Of a stretch of 52,824 nt of DNA, positions 8,188 through 16,542 are shown in pieces (position 1 is the first letter of the stretch; each line of letters opens with the position of its first letter). The translations under genes and the position numbers were made by a program. The stretch lies in the NCBI GenBank assembly GCA_944332225.1, contig CALVJO010000006.1, positions 1-52,824 of the forward strand, written 5' to 3'. Below the pieces are notes generated by a model. It saw nothing but the letters and a program-made list of their open reading frames with translations, was not told where the DNA came from and searched no databases. Origin of the DNA: an uncultured Bacilli bacterium (lineage in GTDB: Bacteria > Bacillota_I > Bacilli_A > RFN20 > CAG-449).

Positions 8188-9014
8188 AAATTTTCCTCCA
8201 AAGTTGTTCTTAAAGCAAGATAGGCTTCTTTTGATACATTGCATTCTAATAAAAAGAAGTTCACCTTTTCAAGAATCGAATCGGTAATTAAATTATATGA
8301 CGCGCGTTCTAACATAAAAGATGTATTTAAAATATGAGGAGTCAATAATTTAAATCCTTCAATCTTTTTAATCTTTCTTGCTTGAGAAACTAAGTTTCTC
8401 TTTAAGATGATGATTCCTTTTAACTCTTTTACTAGATTATTATCCTTAAGACTCTTACCTGAAAAAGGATTAGGAAAAACTTTTAAGATTCCTTCATCTA
8501 ATAAGACGATATTTTTATCATCATTAATTAAAAGGCTATTATTATATTTTTCCCATAAACTCGCATGGGTTGATTTTCCTGTTCCTGATGAGGCGACAAG
8601 ACAATAAGCATAATCATTAAAGACAAAGCAAGATGAATGAATCACAATTCCCTTATGATTCTTTAAAATAAAATAAAAGCAAACATATTCTAAAAAGATA
8701 TATTCGCTTTTAAAAGAGGCATATTTCTCTAAAATTTGAATCGAGGCTCCATTTGAAGAATAGATAACATTTCCAATTAGAGTCTTATTTTCATCGTAAA
8801 CTTCTTGAATAAAACTAGTTTCATCTATCTGATAGATGCTATAAAACTTAGATTTAATTTTGGCTTCTAAAGTCGATTTTTCTAAAGAAGCAACATATTT
8901 TATATTAATAACAAAACCATCATCAAAATCAGTATGATATTTTTGAAGTTGAGAATTAATTAAAGGATTTGAAGATATAATTTCAAAATTAGTTAAGCCA
9001 AAATTAACCTTCAT
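8184..9014 (-). CDS. HPr-kinase-like P-loop protein of a PqqD-type cluster
   Basis: A 276-residue protein with an N-terminal alpha/beta region and a C-terminal HPr-kinase/PEPCK-like fold. The P-loop ASSGTGKST spans residues 141-149. It is followed by HASLW and by LLINDDKN, whose acidic pair is the expected metal or base site. Relatives are often annotated as serine kinases or ATP-type PEP carboxykinases next to PqqD and S26 genes; related lasso-peptide kinases phosphorylate the precursor tail. The start was set to ATG 9014, which has GAGG nine bases upstream; the longer 9023 start is TTG. It overlaps pdp by 11 bases. Confidence 0.83.
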   Translation of the reverse strand: MKVNFGLTNFEIISSNPLINSQLQKYHTDFDDGFVINIKYVASLEKSTLEAKIKSKFYSIYQIDETSFIQEVYDENKTLIGNVIYSSNGASIQILEKYASFKSEYIFLEYVCFYFILKNHKGIVIHSSCFVFNDYAYCLVASSGTGKSTHASLWEKYNNSLLINDDKNIVLLDEGILKVFPNPFSGKSLKDNNLVKELKGIIILKRNLVSQARKIKKIEGFKLLTPHILNTSFMLERASYNLITDSILEKVNFFLLECNVSKEAYLALRTTLEENL

Positions 9015-10320
9015 TAGAAACAACCTCGTAGATTAACGGTTTTGTTTTAATTGGTTTATCTTCAATTCTATAAGCATCAAGAGCAAGCGCGCATGCATCT
9101 TCATGCTCATCAACATTAGTAAAGATAGTTAATAAAGTATCACCTTTTTTACAATAATCATTAATTTTCTTATTTAAAATAATCCCTGCATCAAAATCAA
9201 TTGTATCTTCTTTAGTCTTTCTTCCCGCGCCGGAAAGGAGGCTAGCTTCACCGATTTTTAAAGCATCGATCGTCACAACATATCCATCTCTAGGAGCTTT
9301 GATTTCGATTATATATTTAGTTTTATCGATACCTTCTTTCATTAGTTTTTCTAAAAATGATACATCTCCGTGCTGATATGAAACCATCTCGAAAAGTTTT
9401 TTTAATCCATAGCCATTATTGATTCTCTCTTGAATTATTTTTTCGCCTTCTTCAAAAGAAGTTACTTCCTTAGCTTGATAAAGGATGATGCCTCCAAGTT
9501 TTATAATTAGCTCATGAAAATCCTTACTTCCCCTACCTTGAAGAGTTTCTAATGATTCTATTAACTCTAAGCGATTACCAATATGAGTTCCTAAAGGTTG
9601 ATCCATATCAGTGATCACCGCGATGGTATTTTTATTAAAATGAGTTCCAATTTTAACCATTAATGAAGCTAATTTTCTCGCGTCAGGTAAAGTCTTCATA
9701 AAGGCTCCTGAGCCAAATTTAACATCAAGTAAAATGGTATCAGCATTAGAAGCTAATTTTTTTGACATGATAGAAGAGGCGATAAGAGAAAGATTATCGA
9801 CAGTCGCGGTTACATCTCTTAAGGCATATAGTTTCTTATCCGCGGGAACTAAATTACCCGTTTGGGCGATGATGGCAATAGATATATCATTTACTTGCTT
9901 TTCAAATTCTTCTAAAGAAAGATTCACTTTAAAATTAGGAATTGATTCTAATTTATCAATCGTTCCTCCAGTATGGCCTAAACCTCTTCCTGACATCTTA
10001 GCTACCTTGACTTTATCTGAGCAAACTAAAGGTAATAAAGCTAAAGAAGTCTTATCTCCTACTCCTCCAGTTGAATGCTTATCAACCTTGATTCCTGGAA
10101 TATTTTTTAAAGAGACGATATCTCCTGAATTAAGCATCGCTTCAGTTAGATCAAAAGTTTCTCTTTCATTCATTCCCTTCAGACAGATAGCCATCAATAA
10201 AGAGGAAGCTTGATAATCTTTAACAATATCTTTACAGTAACCATCGATGAAAAAATTTATCTCTTCTTTAGATAGTTCTAATCCTTGTTTCTTTTTTTCA
10301 ATTATTTCAGTTATAACCAT
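9004..10320 (-). CDS. pdp: Pyrimidine-nucleoside phosphorylase
   Basis: This enzyme splits uridine, thymidine and deoxyuridine with phosphate to give the base and (deoxy)ribose-1-phosphate. The 438-residue protein has the family signature SGRGLGHTGGTIDKLESIP and the phosphate-binding KHSTGGVGDKTS loop. The C-terminal domain carries the GRKTKED motif. Length and motifs fit Firmicutes Pdp better than enteric DeoA. GAGG precedes the ATG. It lies 7 bases after rex and overlaps the kinase gene of the PqqD-type group, so nucleoside salvage and that group share a transcript. deoC is on the same strand at 20642-21301. Confidence 0.93.
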   Translation of the reverse strand: MVITEIIEKKKQGLELSKEEINFFIDGYCKDIVKDYQASSLLMAICLKGMNERETFDLTEAMLNSGDIVSLKNIPGIKVDKHSTGGVGDKTSLALLPLVCSDKVKVAKMSGRGLGHTGGTIDKLESIPNFKVNLSLEEFEKQVNDISIAIIAQTGNLVPADKKLYALRDVTATVDNLSLIASSIMSKKLASNADTILLDVKFGSGAFMKTLPDARKLASLMVKIGTHFNKNTIAVITDMDQPLGTHIGNRLELIESLETLQGRGSKDFHELIIKLGGIILYQAKEVTSFEEGEKIIQERINNGYGLKKLFEMVSYQHGDVSFLEKLMKEGIDKTKYIIEIKAPRDGYVVTIDALKIGEASLLSGAGRKTKEDTIDFDAGIILNKKINDYCKKGDTLLTIFTNVDEHEDACALALDAYRIEDKPIKTKPLIYEVVSNEG

Positions 10321-10327
10321 ATAAACC

Positions 10328-10969
10328 TCAATCTAAATTTCTTTTTTCGTTTAAATGACGCGATAAAACGGCTAAAGATGAAGCCATGTTTTCATTTTGT
10401 ACGATGACGTTAGGCGGAACGGTAAGCTTAGTTGGAGCAAAATTCCAAATCGCTAGAATTCCAGATGAGACTAATATATCACATATCCCCTGCGCGGAAC
10501 GTTCAGGAACTGTGATGATTCCTACATGAATCTCATGCTCTTTAATATATTCAGGCAAAGTATCTAAAGACGATATATTAATATCATTAATTGACTTTCC
10601 AATCTTATTGATATCGTTATCGAAAGCTTGAACAATCTTCAACCCGTACTCTTTGAAACCATGATAACGAAGTAAAGCAGTTCCTAAAGAACCGACTCCA
10701 ACTAAGATTGAAGTATTATTATTGTTAAGTCCTAAGAATCTTCCAATATCTCTTAATAGCTCATCGATTTCATATCCAACCTTTGGCTTACCTCCAGTTT
10801 TAGATATTAAGGCTAAATCTTTTCTAACTTGAACATCATTAAGATTCAATCCCTTTGCAATCGCGGTTGATGAAAGGAAACTATCTCCTTCCATCTTTCT
10901 TCGTTTGAGATAATCTATATAAAAGGGAATCCTTTTTAAAGTATTTTGAGAGATATATTGTTTTTCCAT
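10328..10969 (-). CDS. rex: Redox-sensing transcriptional repressor Rex
   Basis: Rex senses the NADH/NAD+ ratio and represses fermentation and respiration genes in Gram-positive bacteria. The 213 residues have an N-terminal winged helix of about 80 residues (LKRIPFYIDYLKRR, then IAKGLNLNDVQVRKDLALIS). The Rossmann NAD(H) domain starts with GVGSLGTALLRYHGF. The C-terminal ALAVLSRHLNEK helix is the domain-swapping dimer helix. Length is normal. No clear Rex operator was seen in its short upstream gap. Confidence 0.95.
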   Translation of the reverse strand: MEKQYISQNTLKRIPFYIDYLKRRKMEGDSFLSSTAIAKGLNLNDVQVRKDLALISKTGGKPKVGYEIDELLRDIGRFLGLNNNNTSILVGVGSLGTALLRYHGFKEYGLKIVQAFDNDINKIGKSINDINISSLDTLPEYIKEHEIHVGIITVPERSAQGICDILVSSGILAIWNFAPTKLTVPPNVIVQNENMASSLAVLSRHLNEKRNLD

Positions 10970-11025
10970 GCCTTTATTTTAAATCTACTTTAATCTAGTT
11001 TCAAGGTCTAAAGAGTAATACTCTT

Positions 11026-11667
11026 TCAAGATTCTAAAACTATGCTTATAAGTTCTAAGATGAATTTGATATTATAGGTTGCTTTAGGATAGATATGGTC
11101 GCTTAAAAAGCAAGTATCAATCAACGCGAAAGAGCCTGAATATATCCCGCAGTAAGAATCTTCAACAACTATTAAATCTTTTTTATCTAAATCTATTTTT
11201 TTAGCAGCAAGATTAAATATCACAGGATCAGGCTTAGGATTTTTAACATCGTTCCCGGATACAACAACATTAAAATAAGGTAATAATTTAGTTTGCTCTA
11301 AAAGTTTCCAGGCGTGAGTTGATGATGAAGCAATCGCCATCTTAATATTATTTTCTTTAAAAACATTTAAAACTTGCTTGACGCTAGAAGAGACAAAATC
11401 TTCATTTATCGAAGTTAGATATTTTTCGTAATAATGATTTTTTTCTTCAATCAAAAGTCTTTTCTTCTCTTCATCAAAAGTTAAATTGGCTTTCTTTAAA
11501 ATGACTTCAAGAGCCTCTTTTTTAGATATTCCTAATGTATCTTGATATATATGATTTGAGAAAGGAATATTCTCGTAAAAACATACTTTTTTCCAAGCTA
11601 AATAATGAAGTTTAGAAGATGGAAGAATCACTCCATCTAAATCAAAGAGGATACCTTTATAACTCAT
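11026..11667 (-). CDS. HAD phosphatase, beta-phosphoglucomutase-like
   Basis: A 213-residue HAD-superfamily enzyme. Motif I is FDLDGVI near residue 10, with the nucleophile and acid/base aspartates as DLD. Motif II is ASSSTHAW, motif III is the Lys of NPKPDPVIF, and motif IV is VEDSYCG. The cap domain and the NPKPDP segment match beta-phosphoglucomutase (PgmB) and close sugar-phosphatases. No maltose or trehalose phosphorylase gene is nearby, so a general sugar-phosphate phosphatase is the alternative. Its start shares one base with the stop of the 108-residue gene upstream (TGATG), so the two are coupled. Confidence 0.78.
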   Translation of the reverse strand: MSYKGILFDLDGVILPSSKLHYLAWKKVCFYENIPFSNHIYQDTLGISKKEALEVILKKANLTFDEEKKRLLIEEKNHYYEKYLTSINEDFVSSSVKQVLNVFKENNIKMAIASSSTHAWKLLEQTKLLPYFNVVVSGNDVKNPKPDPVIFNLAAKKIDLDKKDLIVVEDSYCGIYSGSFALIDTCFLSDHIYPKATYNIKFILELISIVLES

Positions 11668-11993
11668 CAGATAATCTCTTCGATTATAACTTCAGGACAC
11701 TTAATTTTTAAAACATCATCAATCTTAAAAGTGCCTTCTTCAAACGATGATTTACTAACTAAATAAGTACCTTCAAATCTTGAAATGATCTTATCAAGAG
11801 AAGAAAAGTAATCATCAGATAAAGATTCTAACCCTAAAAATGTTAGATGATAACGTTGATATACATCGACTTCATCATTATCGACTTTTAAAGAGCAATC
11901 GACATGTAAATTTTTCCCAACCAAAGCTAAATAGGTGATTTTAGAATCTTTAAAGCAATAATTAGAAGCAAATTTTTCTAAAGCTAATAGCAT
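11667..11993 (-). CDS. Small conserved-looking protein of unknown function
   Basis: A 108-residue soluble protein that I do not recognise. It has no signal peptide or membrane helix. The pattern is alternating strands (TYLALVGKNLHVDCSLKV, DVYQRYHLTFLG), then a helix (DDYFSSLDKIISRF) and an acidic, Val/Ile-rich tail. It has a strong ribosome site (AAAGGAG) and is translationally coupled to the HAD gene through TGATG, which supports it being a real gene. A role linked to the HAD enzyme is inference only. Confidence 0.65.
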   Translation of the reverse strand: MLLALEKFASNYCFKDSKITYLALVGKNLHVDCSLKVDNDEVDVYQRYHLTFLGLESLSDDYFSSLDKIISRFEGTYLVSKSSFEEGTFKIDDVLKIKCPEVIIEEII

Positions 11994-12081
11994 GTTTTCT
12001 CCTTTTTTTAATTTTAAAATAATATGAAAATATTTTTCAATTCATTTATCTTAAAAAGAAGAAAAATCCCTTATTTATGGC

Positions 12082-13473
12082 TTATTTATCGATTTTAGTC
12101 ACTTTTTGAATAGCATGTTGCTTCTTTAACGTGGCTTTAGGATATTTAAGTTTAATTTCCATTTTTCCTTTTTTATAAACTGCTTTTAGATGAGAAAAGG
12201 TTTCAAAAGAATATTTACCATGATAATTACCAATTCCTGACGTGCCGACACCTCCAAAAGGAAGATGATGATTAGTAAGCATCATGATGCAATCATTGAT
12301 CCCTAATGATCCCGCGGATAAAGAATCTCTAACTTTGTTTATTTCGTGATTGTCAGATGAGAAGACATAGCTTGTTAAAGGTTTAGGTTTTCTTTTTAAA
12401 GAATTTAATAAAACATCTAAATCTTGATAAGTTTCAATAACCATGATCGGCCCAAATATCTCATCTATAAATAAGTTAGAATCTTTCTTACAATTTTCAA
12501 TGATCGTCGGATGCAAAGTTAGATTTTCACTTTTTCCTCCAAAGATAACATCTCCATCATCTAGATAACTTTTTAATCGATCTAAATGTTTTTGAGAGAT
12601 GATTTTAACAAAATCAACTAACTGATCGCCTTGATAATAAAACTCTTTGATATAGTCGATCATTTTAGAAACTAATTTATCTTTAATCTCTTGTTCAACA
12701 TAGACAATATCGACTCCAACGCAGGTTTGACCCGCGTTAAGATATTTACCCCAAACAATTCTTCTCGCGGCTAAATCAATATTTGCATTTTTACTAACAA
12801 TTGTCGGTGATTTTCCTCCTAGCTCTAAAGTTAAAGGTATAAGATTAGAAGAACATTGTTCCATTATTAATTTTCCAACTCTTGTAGAACCTGTGAAAAA
12901 ACAATAATCTAGTTCTTTAGATAATAAATAATTTACCGAATCTTTATCACCTAACAAAACAAAAGCAATTGATGGATCTAAAGAATTTATAAGATTAAAC
13001 ATTAGATAAGAAACATTAATTGATTCTTCTGAAGGTTTGATTAAGACTCTATTTCCAGCAGAAATCGCTCCTACAAGAGGGACTAAGGCTAATTGCAAAG
13101 GATAATTCCATGGAGATATGATTAAAACTGTTCCATAAGGTTCGTGATATAGATAATTTTTAGAAGGGAAGTTGACTAAATTAGTTTTTACTCTTTTTAT
13201 CTTCATCAACTTCTTTAAGTTTTTTAAAAAATAATCAATCTCTTGAACGACTGTAGATATTTCGCTCATGTCAACTTCAAAAGGAGACTTATTTAAGTCT
13301 TTTAAAAAGGCATCATATATTTGATCTTTAGACGAAACTAAGGTTTTTCTTAATTTTTTCAAATAAGAAATTCTCTCTTCGTAAGTTAATCTATGATTTA
13401 TATTCAAAGTTTTATATTCATCAACTTTTTGATTTATCAACTCTTTATTATTAAAATCATTTTTCTCAATCAT
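12082..13473 (-). CDS. Aldehyde dehydrogenase, class-3-like
   Basis: An NAD(P)-dependent aldehyde dehydrogenase of 463 residues, the short class-3 form that lacks the long tail of class 1/2. The catalytic Cys is in NAGQTCVG and the general-base Glu in LELGGKSP. The cofactor loop GSTRVGKLIM and the substrate region GGVGTSGIGNYHG are intact. A good ribosome site (GGAGGTAA) supports the start, which overlaps the end of addA by 8 bases. The substrate aldehyde cannot be inferred. Oxidation of acetaldehyde from the DeoC reaction is conceivable from the wider operon but not shown. Confidence 0.88.
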   Translation of the reverse strand: MIEKNDFNNKELINQKVDEYKTLNINHRLTYEERISYLKKLRKTLVSSKDQIYDAFLKDLNKSPFEVDMSEISTVVQEIDYFLKNLKKLMKIKRVKTNLVNFPSKNYLYHEPYGTVLIISPWNYPLQLALVPLVGAISAGNRVLIKPSEESINVSYLMFNLINSLDPSIAFVLLGDKDSVNYLLSKELDYCFFTGSTRVGKLIMEQCSSNLIPLTLELGGKSPTIVSKNANIDLAARRIVWGKYLNAGQTCVGVDIVYVEQEIKDKLVSKMIDYIKEFYYQGDQLVDFVKIISQKHLDRLKSYLDDGDVIFGGKSENLTLHPTIIENCKKDSNLFIDEIFGPIMVIETYQDLDVLLNSLKRKPKPLTSYVFSSDNHEINKVRDSLSAGSLGINDCIMMLTNHHLPFGGVGTSGIGNYHGKYSFETFSHLKAVYKKGKMEIKLKYPKATLKKQHAIQKVTKIDK

Positions 13474-16400
13474 TAAATGTTACCTCCTGATACTTTTTAT
13501 CGATTAATGAATATAGATAGCATTTAACTGAGTAATCATTTAACTGCTTTTTAATATAATCGCTGTAAATCTTTAATTGACGAGAATATTCTTCATCATC
13601 AATATTCTTTAATTTGTAATCGATGATATATGCTTCTTTTTGATCTTTTGAGATGATCAAGCAGTCTATGATTCCTCTTAGATGATTAACTGAATCATAG
13701 AAAGAATATTCTTTATAAATACGAGAATTATTTAAAAGAGGTTTAAGCAAGGATGAAGACAAGAATGATTCAATATAATGACGATATTTTGCTTCAATAT
13801 CGCTTAAATCAGGATTATTAAAATCGATTGTTTCAAGATAGAAATGCAAACGATTACCTAATTCTAAATAATCTTTATTTGATTTAAATGATAATTGTTT
13901 TGATGGTCTAGATTCTTTTTCTTCATCATTTTGTAACCATTCAATTTTAATATCATCTAAAATAATTTCTTCCTTAGAATTAATATCATTTTTAGAATCT
14001 TTATCATCATTTGAATTGTTTTTAGCGTTAAATTTTTTATTAGAATCAAAGGTCTTATCATCAATTACGAAAGCATTTAAATTTTGCATGACTAAAGAAG
14101 ATAACTTAGTTTTCTTACCATCTAAAGAAGGAACTTTATCAAATAACTTATTACTTAAAAGAAGGATATTTTGCTCATGCGCGCGAGTCATACAAACATA
14201 GAGTAATCTAATTTGCTCGGATAATTCTTCTTTGCTATCAAGAGCAAAATATGGACTAGCAAAATATGGTTTAGCAAAGAACATATTTGGTAAAATTATT
14301 CTTCCATCATTTTCCACCTTATAATTAATTTTATCATTTGTATTTGGCTGAGTGCCTAATTTTAAAATATAGACAAACGGGAATTCTAATCCCTTAGATT
14401 TATGGATATTCATCATCTTCGCGCAGACATAGTTAGTTTTAGAAGAAGTGATTTCAATCTTATCGTTATCTTCAAAATTTGTGAAATAATCAATATAGTC
14501 ATCAATTCCATAATCTAAATCATTAAAGAAGCTAATCGTATTCAAAAAATTATCAAAATTTTTCTGATACAGCTCAATGTCACCTAAAGAAGTAAGTTTA
14601 GAATAGAATCCTAAAGCATCAATTAAACGAAGGATCAATTCATAAGGAGAGTTATAATCTTTCTCCATAATAACGTCTTCAAAAGGTTTTAAAACTAAAG
14701 AATAATCTTTTTTGTCAATAGAATCATAGATTTGCTGATCGCTAAGAGAGAAAAGATATGATCTGCCTAATGAGACAAAACTATGAATAAAAGTAGATGA
14801 TGAATAATCATTATCTACGATCGATTTGATTATTTTTAAGGTGGAGATAAAGGCTTTGATATGGTGATCATCACGAATATCTGTGTTGTTTTCAATAAAT
14901 AAAGGAATCTTCTTTTTCTTAAATACTTTTTGAATGACAGGGAATTTTGTTCCTGAATCAAGCAAGAGACAGAAATCAGAAAGATTAGCTTTTCTCATAT
15001 AAGCTTCACCATTTTCAATTTCGCATACTTCAATTCCAGCATTGATTTTATCGATGATATCGTCAGCTACTATATTAGCCTCAACTTCAATATCGCATTC
15101 TTTATTACTTTCATAACGATAAATTTTCGCGTGATAATCATAATTATCCATCTTATTGTCGTCATAAAGAGTTTGCCCTGGATTAATCAAATGATCCTTT
15201 TTATAATCGCAGCCACCTTGATCTTTAAGCATGATGGTAGAGAATAAATCATTAATATTTGTTAAAACTTCTCTTCGAGAACGGAAATTATCATTTAATT
15301 TAATTAATACTCCTCCATCATCTTGTTGATAACGATCAAATTTATCTCTAAATAGATCTGGTTTTGCATTTCTAAAGCGATAGATTGATTGTTTGATATC
15401 TCCAACCTGATAGACATTATTGTTGCTTATTAAGTTAACGAAACTTTCTTGAATCTCTGAAGTATCTTGATATTCATCAATCATGATGGTTTTAAATTGA
15501 TTCTTAACTTCTTCTCTAATTTCGTTATTTTCCTTCAGCATCTTAATTCCTAATTTTGCGATATCGCTGAAGGTATAAAGATTGTTTTCTTTCTTAAATT
15601 CATCGACTCTTTTAGTAAGTTTATCTAAAAGATAAAGAATCTCCTCAAGAGCGATTTTTCCTTTATCAAAATCTTCTCTTAGTTCATCCTCGGAAGAATA
15701 AGTAAATTGTTCTCCACATTTTTTAATCTTTTCTTTGGATGAGTCTACATATTCTTTATATGGGTGATTCTTACTTATTCTAGAAAATGGCTTTATATTC
15801 TTGATAAATTGAACTTTAGAAATTAATGAATCTTGCTCAAAATAGCCCTCAATTTGGTCTACAGCTTTTTTTGTTTCTTTTGGAACTTCGTTTTCACCAT
15901 ATTTAACATTTTCAATATAATCAGCGACGGCTATATCTAATTTATCTTCAAAATCTTTCTTATATTGGATAAAAGCCTGTTGAGAATAAGAATTTTTTAG
16001 ATTCTTATCAAAGGAATCGACATCTGTCGCGCTTTCTCTTTTTAAATAAATTTGATAGATGATATCAAATATAATATCGTCATCTTTTAAACAAAGATAT
16101 TTAATCATCTCAACGAATTTATCATTCATCGAGTCATATTCTTCAGCTAGGATATCTGAGAGAATTTTCTTGATTTTAATTTTTAAGATATTGCTATCTA
16201 TAATATTTATTTCTTTATTAAGATTTAAATATGAATGATATTTCTTCACTAAAGAGTATGAAAATGAATCGAATGTGGTGATATATGCATTCTTAACTTT
16301 TTTAGCTTCCTCAGGGAATTGATCTTTTAATTTCTTTTCAATTCTATTAGCCATCTCTTTCGCGGCTAATTTTGTGAAAGTTAAAATTAAAAACTGTTCA

Positions 16401-16540
16401 ATTTTTAATCCTTTGTTTTCAATTAAATATTTTACTCTCGAGGATAAAACCATCGTTTTTCCTGACCCCGCGCCCGCGGAGACTAAACAATTCGTTCCGT
16501 ATGCTTCAGTAGCTTTTTTTTGATTTTCAGTTAATCCCAT
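13466..16540 (-). CDS. addA: ATP-dependent helicase/nuclease subunit A (AddA)
   Basis: AddA is the UvrD-type helicase-nuclease subunit that resects double-strand breaks for RecA loading. The 1024-residue protein begins with Walker A SAGAGSGKT (residues 21-29), then LILTFTKLAAKEM, Walker B IDEYQDTSEIQ, QVGDIKQSIYRFR and the late helicase motif LLYVCMTRAHEQ. The C-terminal PD-(D/E)xK nuclease is marked by AYIIDYKLK. It is about 200 residues shorter than the Bacillus subtilis protein. It follows addB by two bases, so subunits are made from one transcript. Confidence 0.93.
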   Translation of the reverse strand: MGLTENQKKATEAYGTNCLVSAGAGSGKTMVLSSRVKYLIENKGLKIEQFLILTFTKLAAKEMANRIEKKLKDQFPEEAKKVKNAYITTFDSFSYSLVKKYHSYLNLNKEINIIDSNILKIKIKKILSDILAEEYDSMNDKFVEMIKYLCLKDDDIIFDIIYQIYLKRESATDVDSFDKNLKNSYSQQAFIQYKKDFEDKLDIAVADYIENVKYGENEVPKETKKAVDQIEGYFEQDSLISKVQFIKNIKPFSRISKNHPYKEYVDSSKEKIKKCGEQFTYSSEDELREDFDKGKIALEEILYLLDKLTKRVDEFKKENNLYTFSDIAKLGIKMLKENNEIREEVKNQFKTIMIDEYQDTSEIQESFVNLISNNNVYQVGDIKQSIYRFRNAKPDLFRDKFDRYQQDDGGVLIKLNDNFRSRREVLTNINDLFSTIMLKDQGGCDYKKDHLINPGQTLYDDNKMDNYDYHAKIYRYESNKECDIEVEANIVADDIIDKINAGIEVCEIENGEAYMRKANLSDFCLLLDSGTKFPVIQKVFKKKKIPLFIENNTDIRDDHHIKAFISTLKIIKSIVDNDYSSSTFIHSFVSLGRSYLFSLSDQQIYDSIDKKDYSLVLKPFEDVIMEKDYNSPYELILRLIDALGFYSKLTSLGDIELYQKNFDNFLNTISFFNDLDYGIDDYIDYFTNFEDNDKIEITSSKTNYVCAKMMNIHKSKGLEFPFVYILKLGTQPNTNDKINYKVENDGRIILPNMFFAKPYFASPYFALDSKEELSEQIRLLYVCMTRAHEQNILLLSNKLFDKVPSLDGKKTKLSSLVMQNLNAFVIDDKTFDSNKKFNAKNNSNDDKDSKNDINSKEEIILDDIKIEWLQNDEEKESRPSKQLSFKSNKDYLELGNRLHFYLETIDFNNPDLSDIEAKYRHYIESFLSSSLLKPLLNNSRIYKEYSFYDSVNHLRGIIDCLIISKDQKEAYIIDYKLKNIDDEEYSRQLKIYSDYIKKQLNDYSVKCYLYSLIDKKYQEVTFND

Positions 16541-16542
16541 AA

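Noticed and set aside
4753-9030. A precursor-peptide gene inside the PqqD-type cluster
   Set aside because: The genes are packed with overlaps or gaps of 1-2 bases, and the 55-base gap before the GtrA-like gene is too short to hold one. No candidate was found.
9734-10213. 159-codon plus-strand ORF
   Set aside because: Lies fully antisense to pdp, whose motifs are clear; no ribosome site or family pattern.
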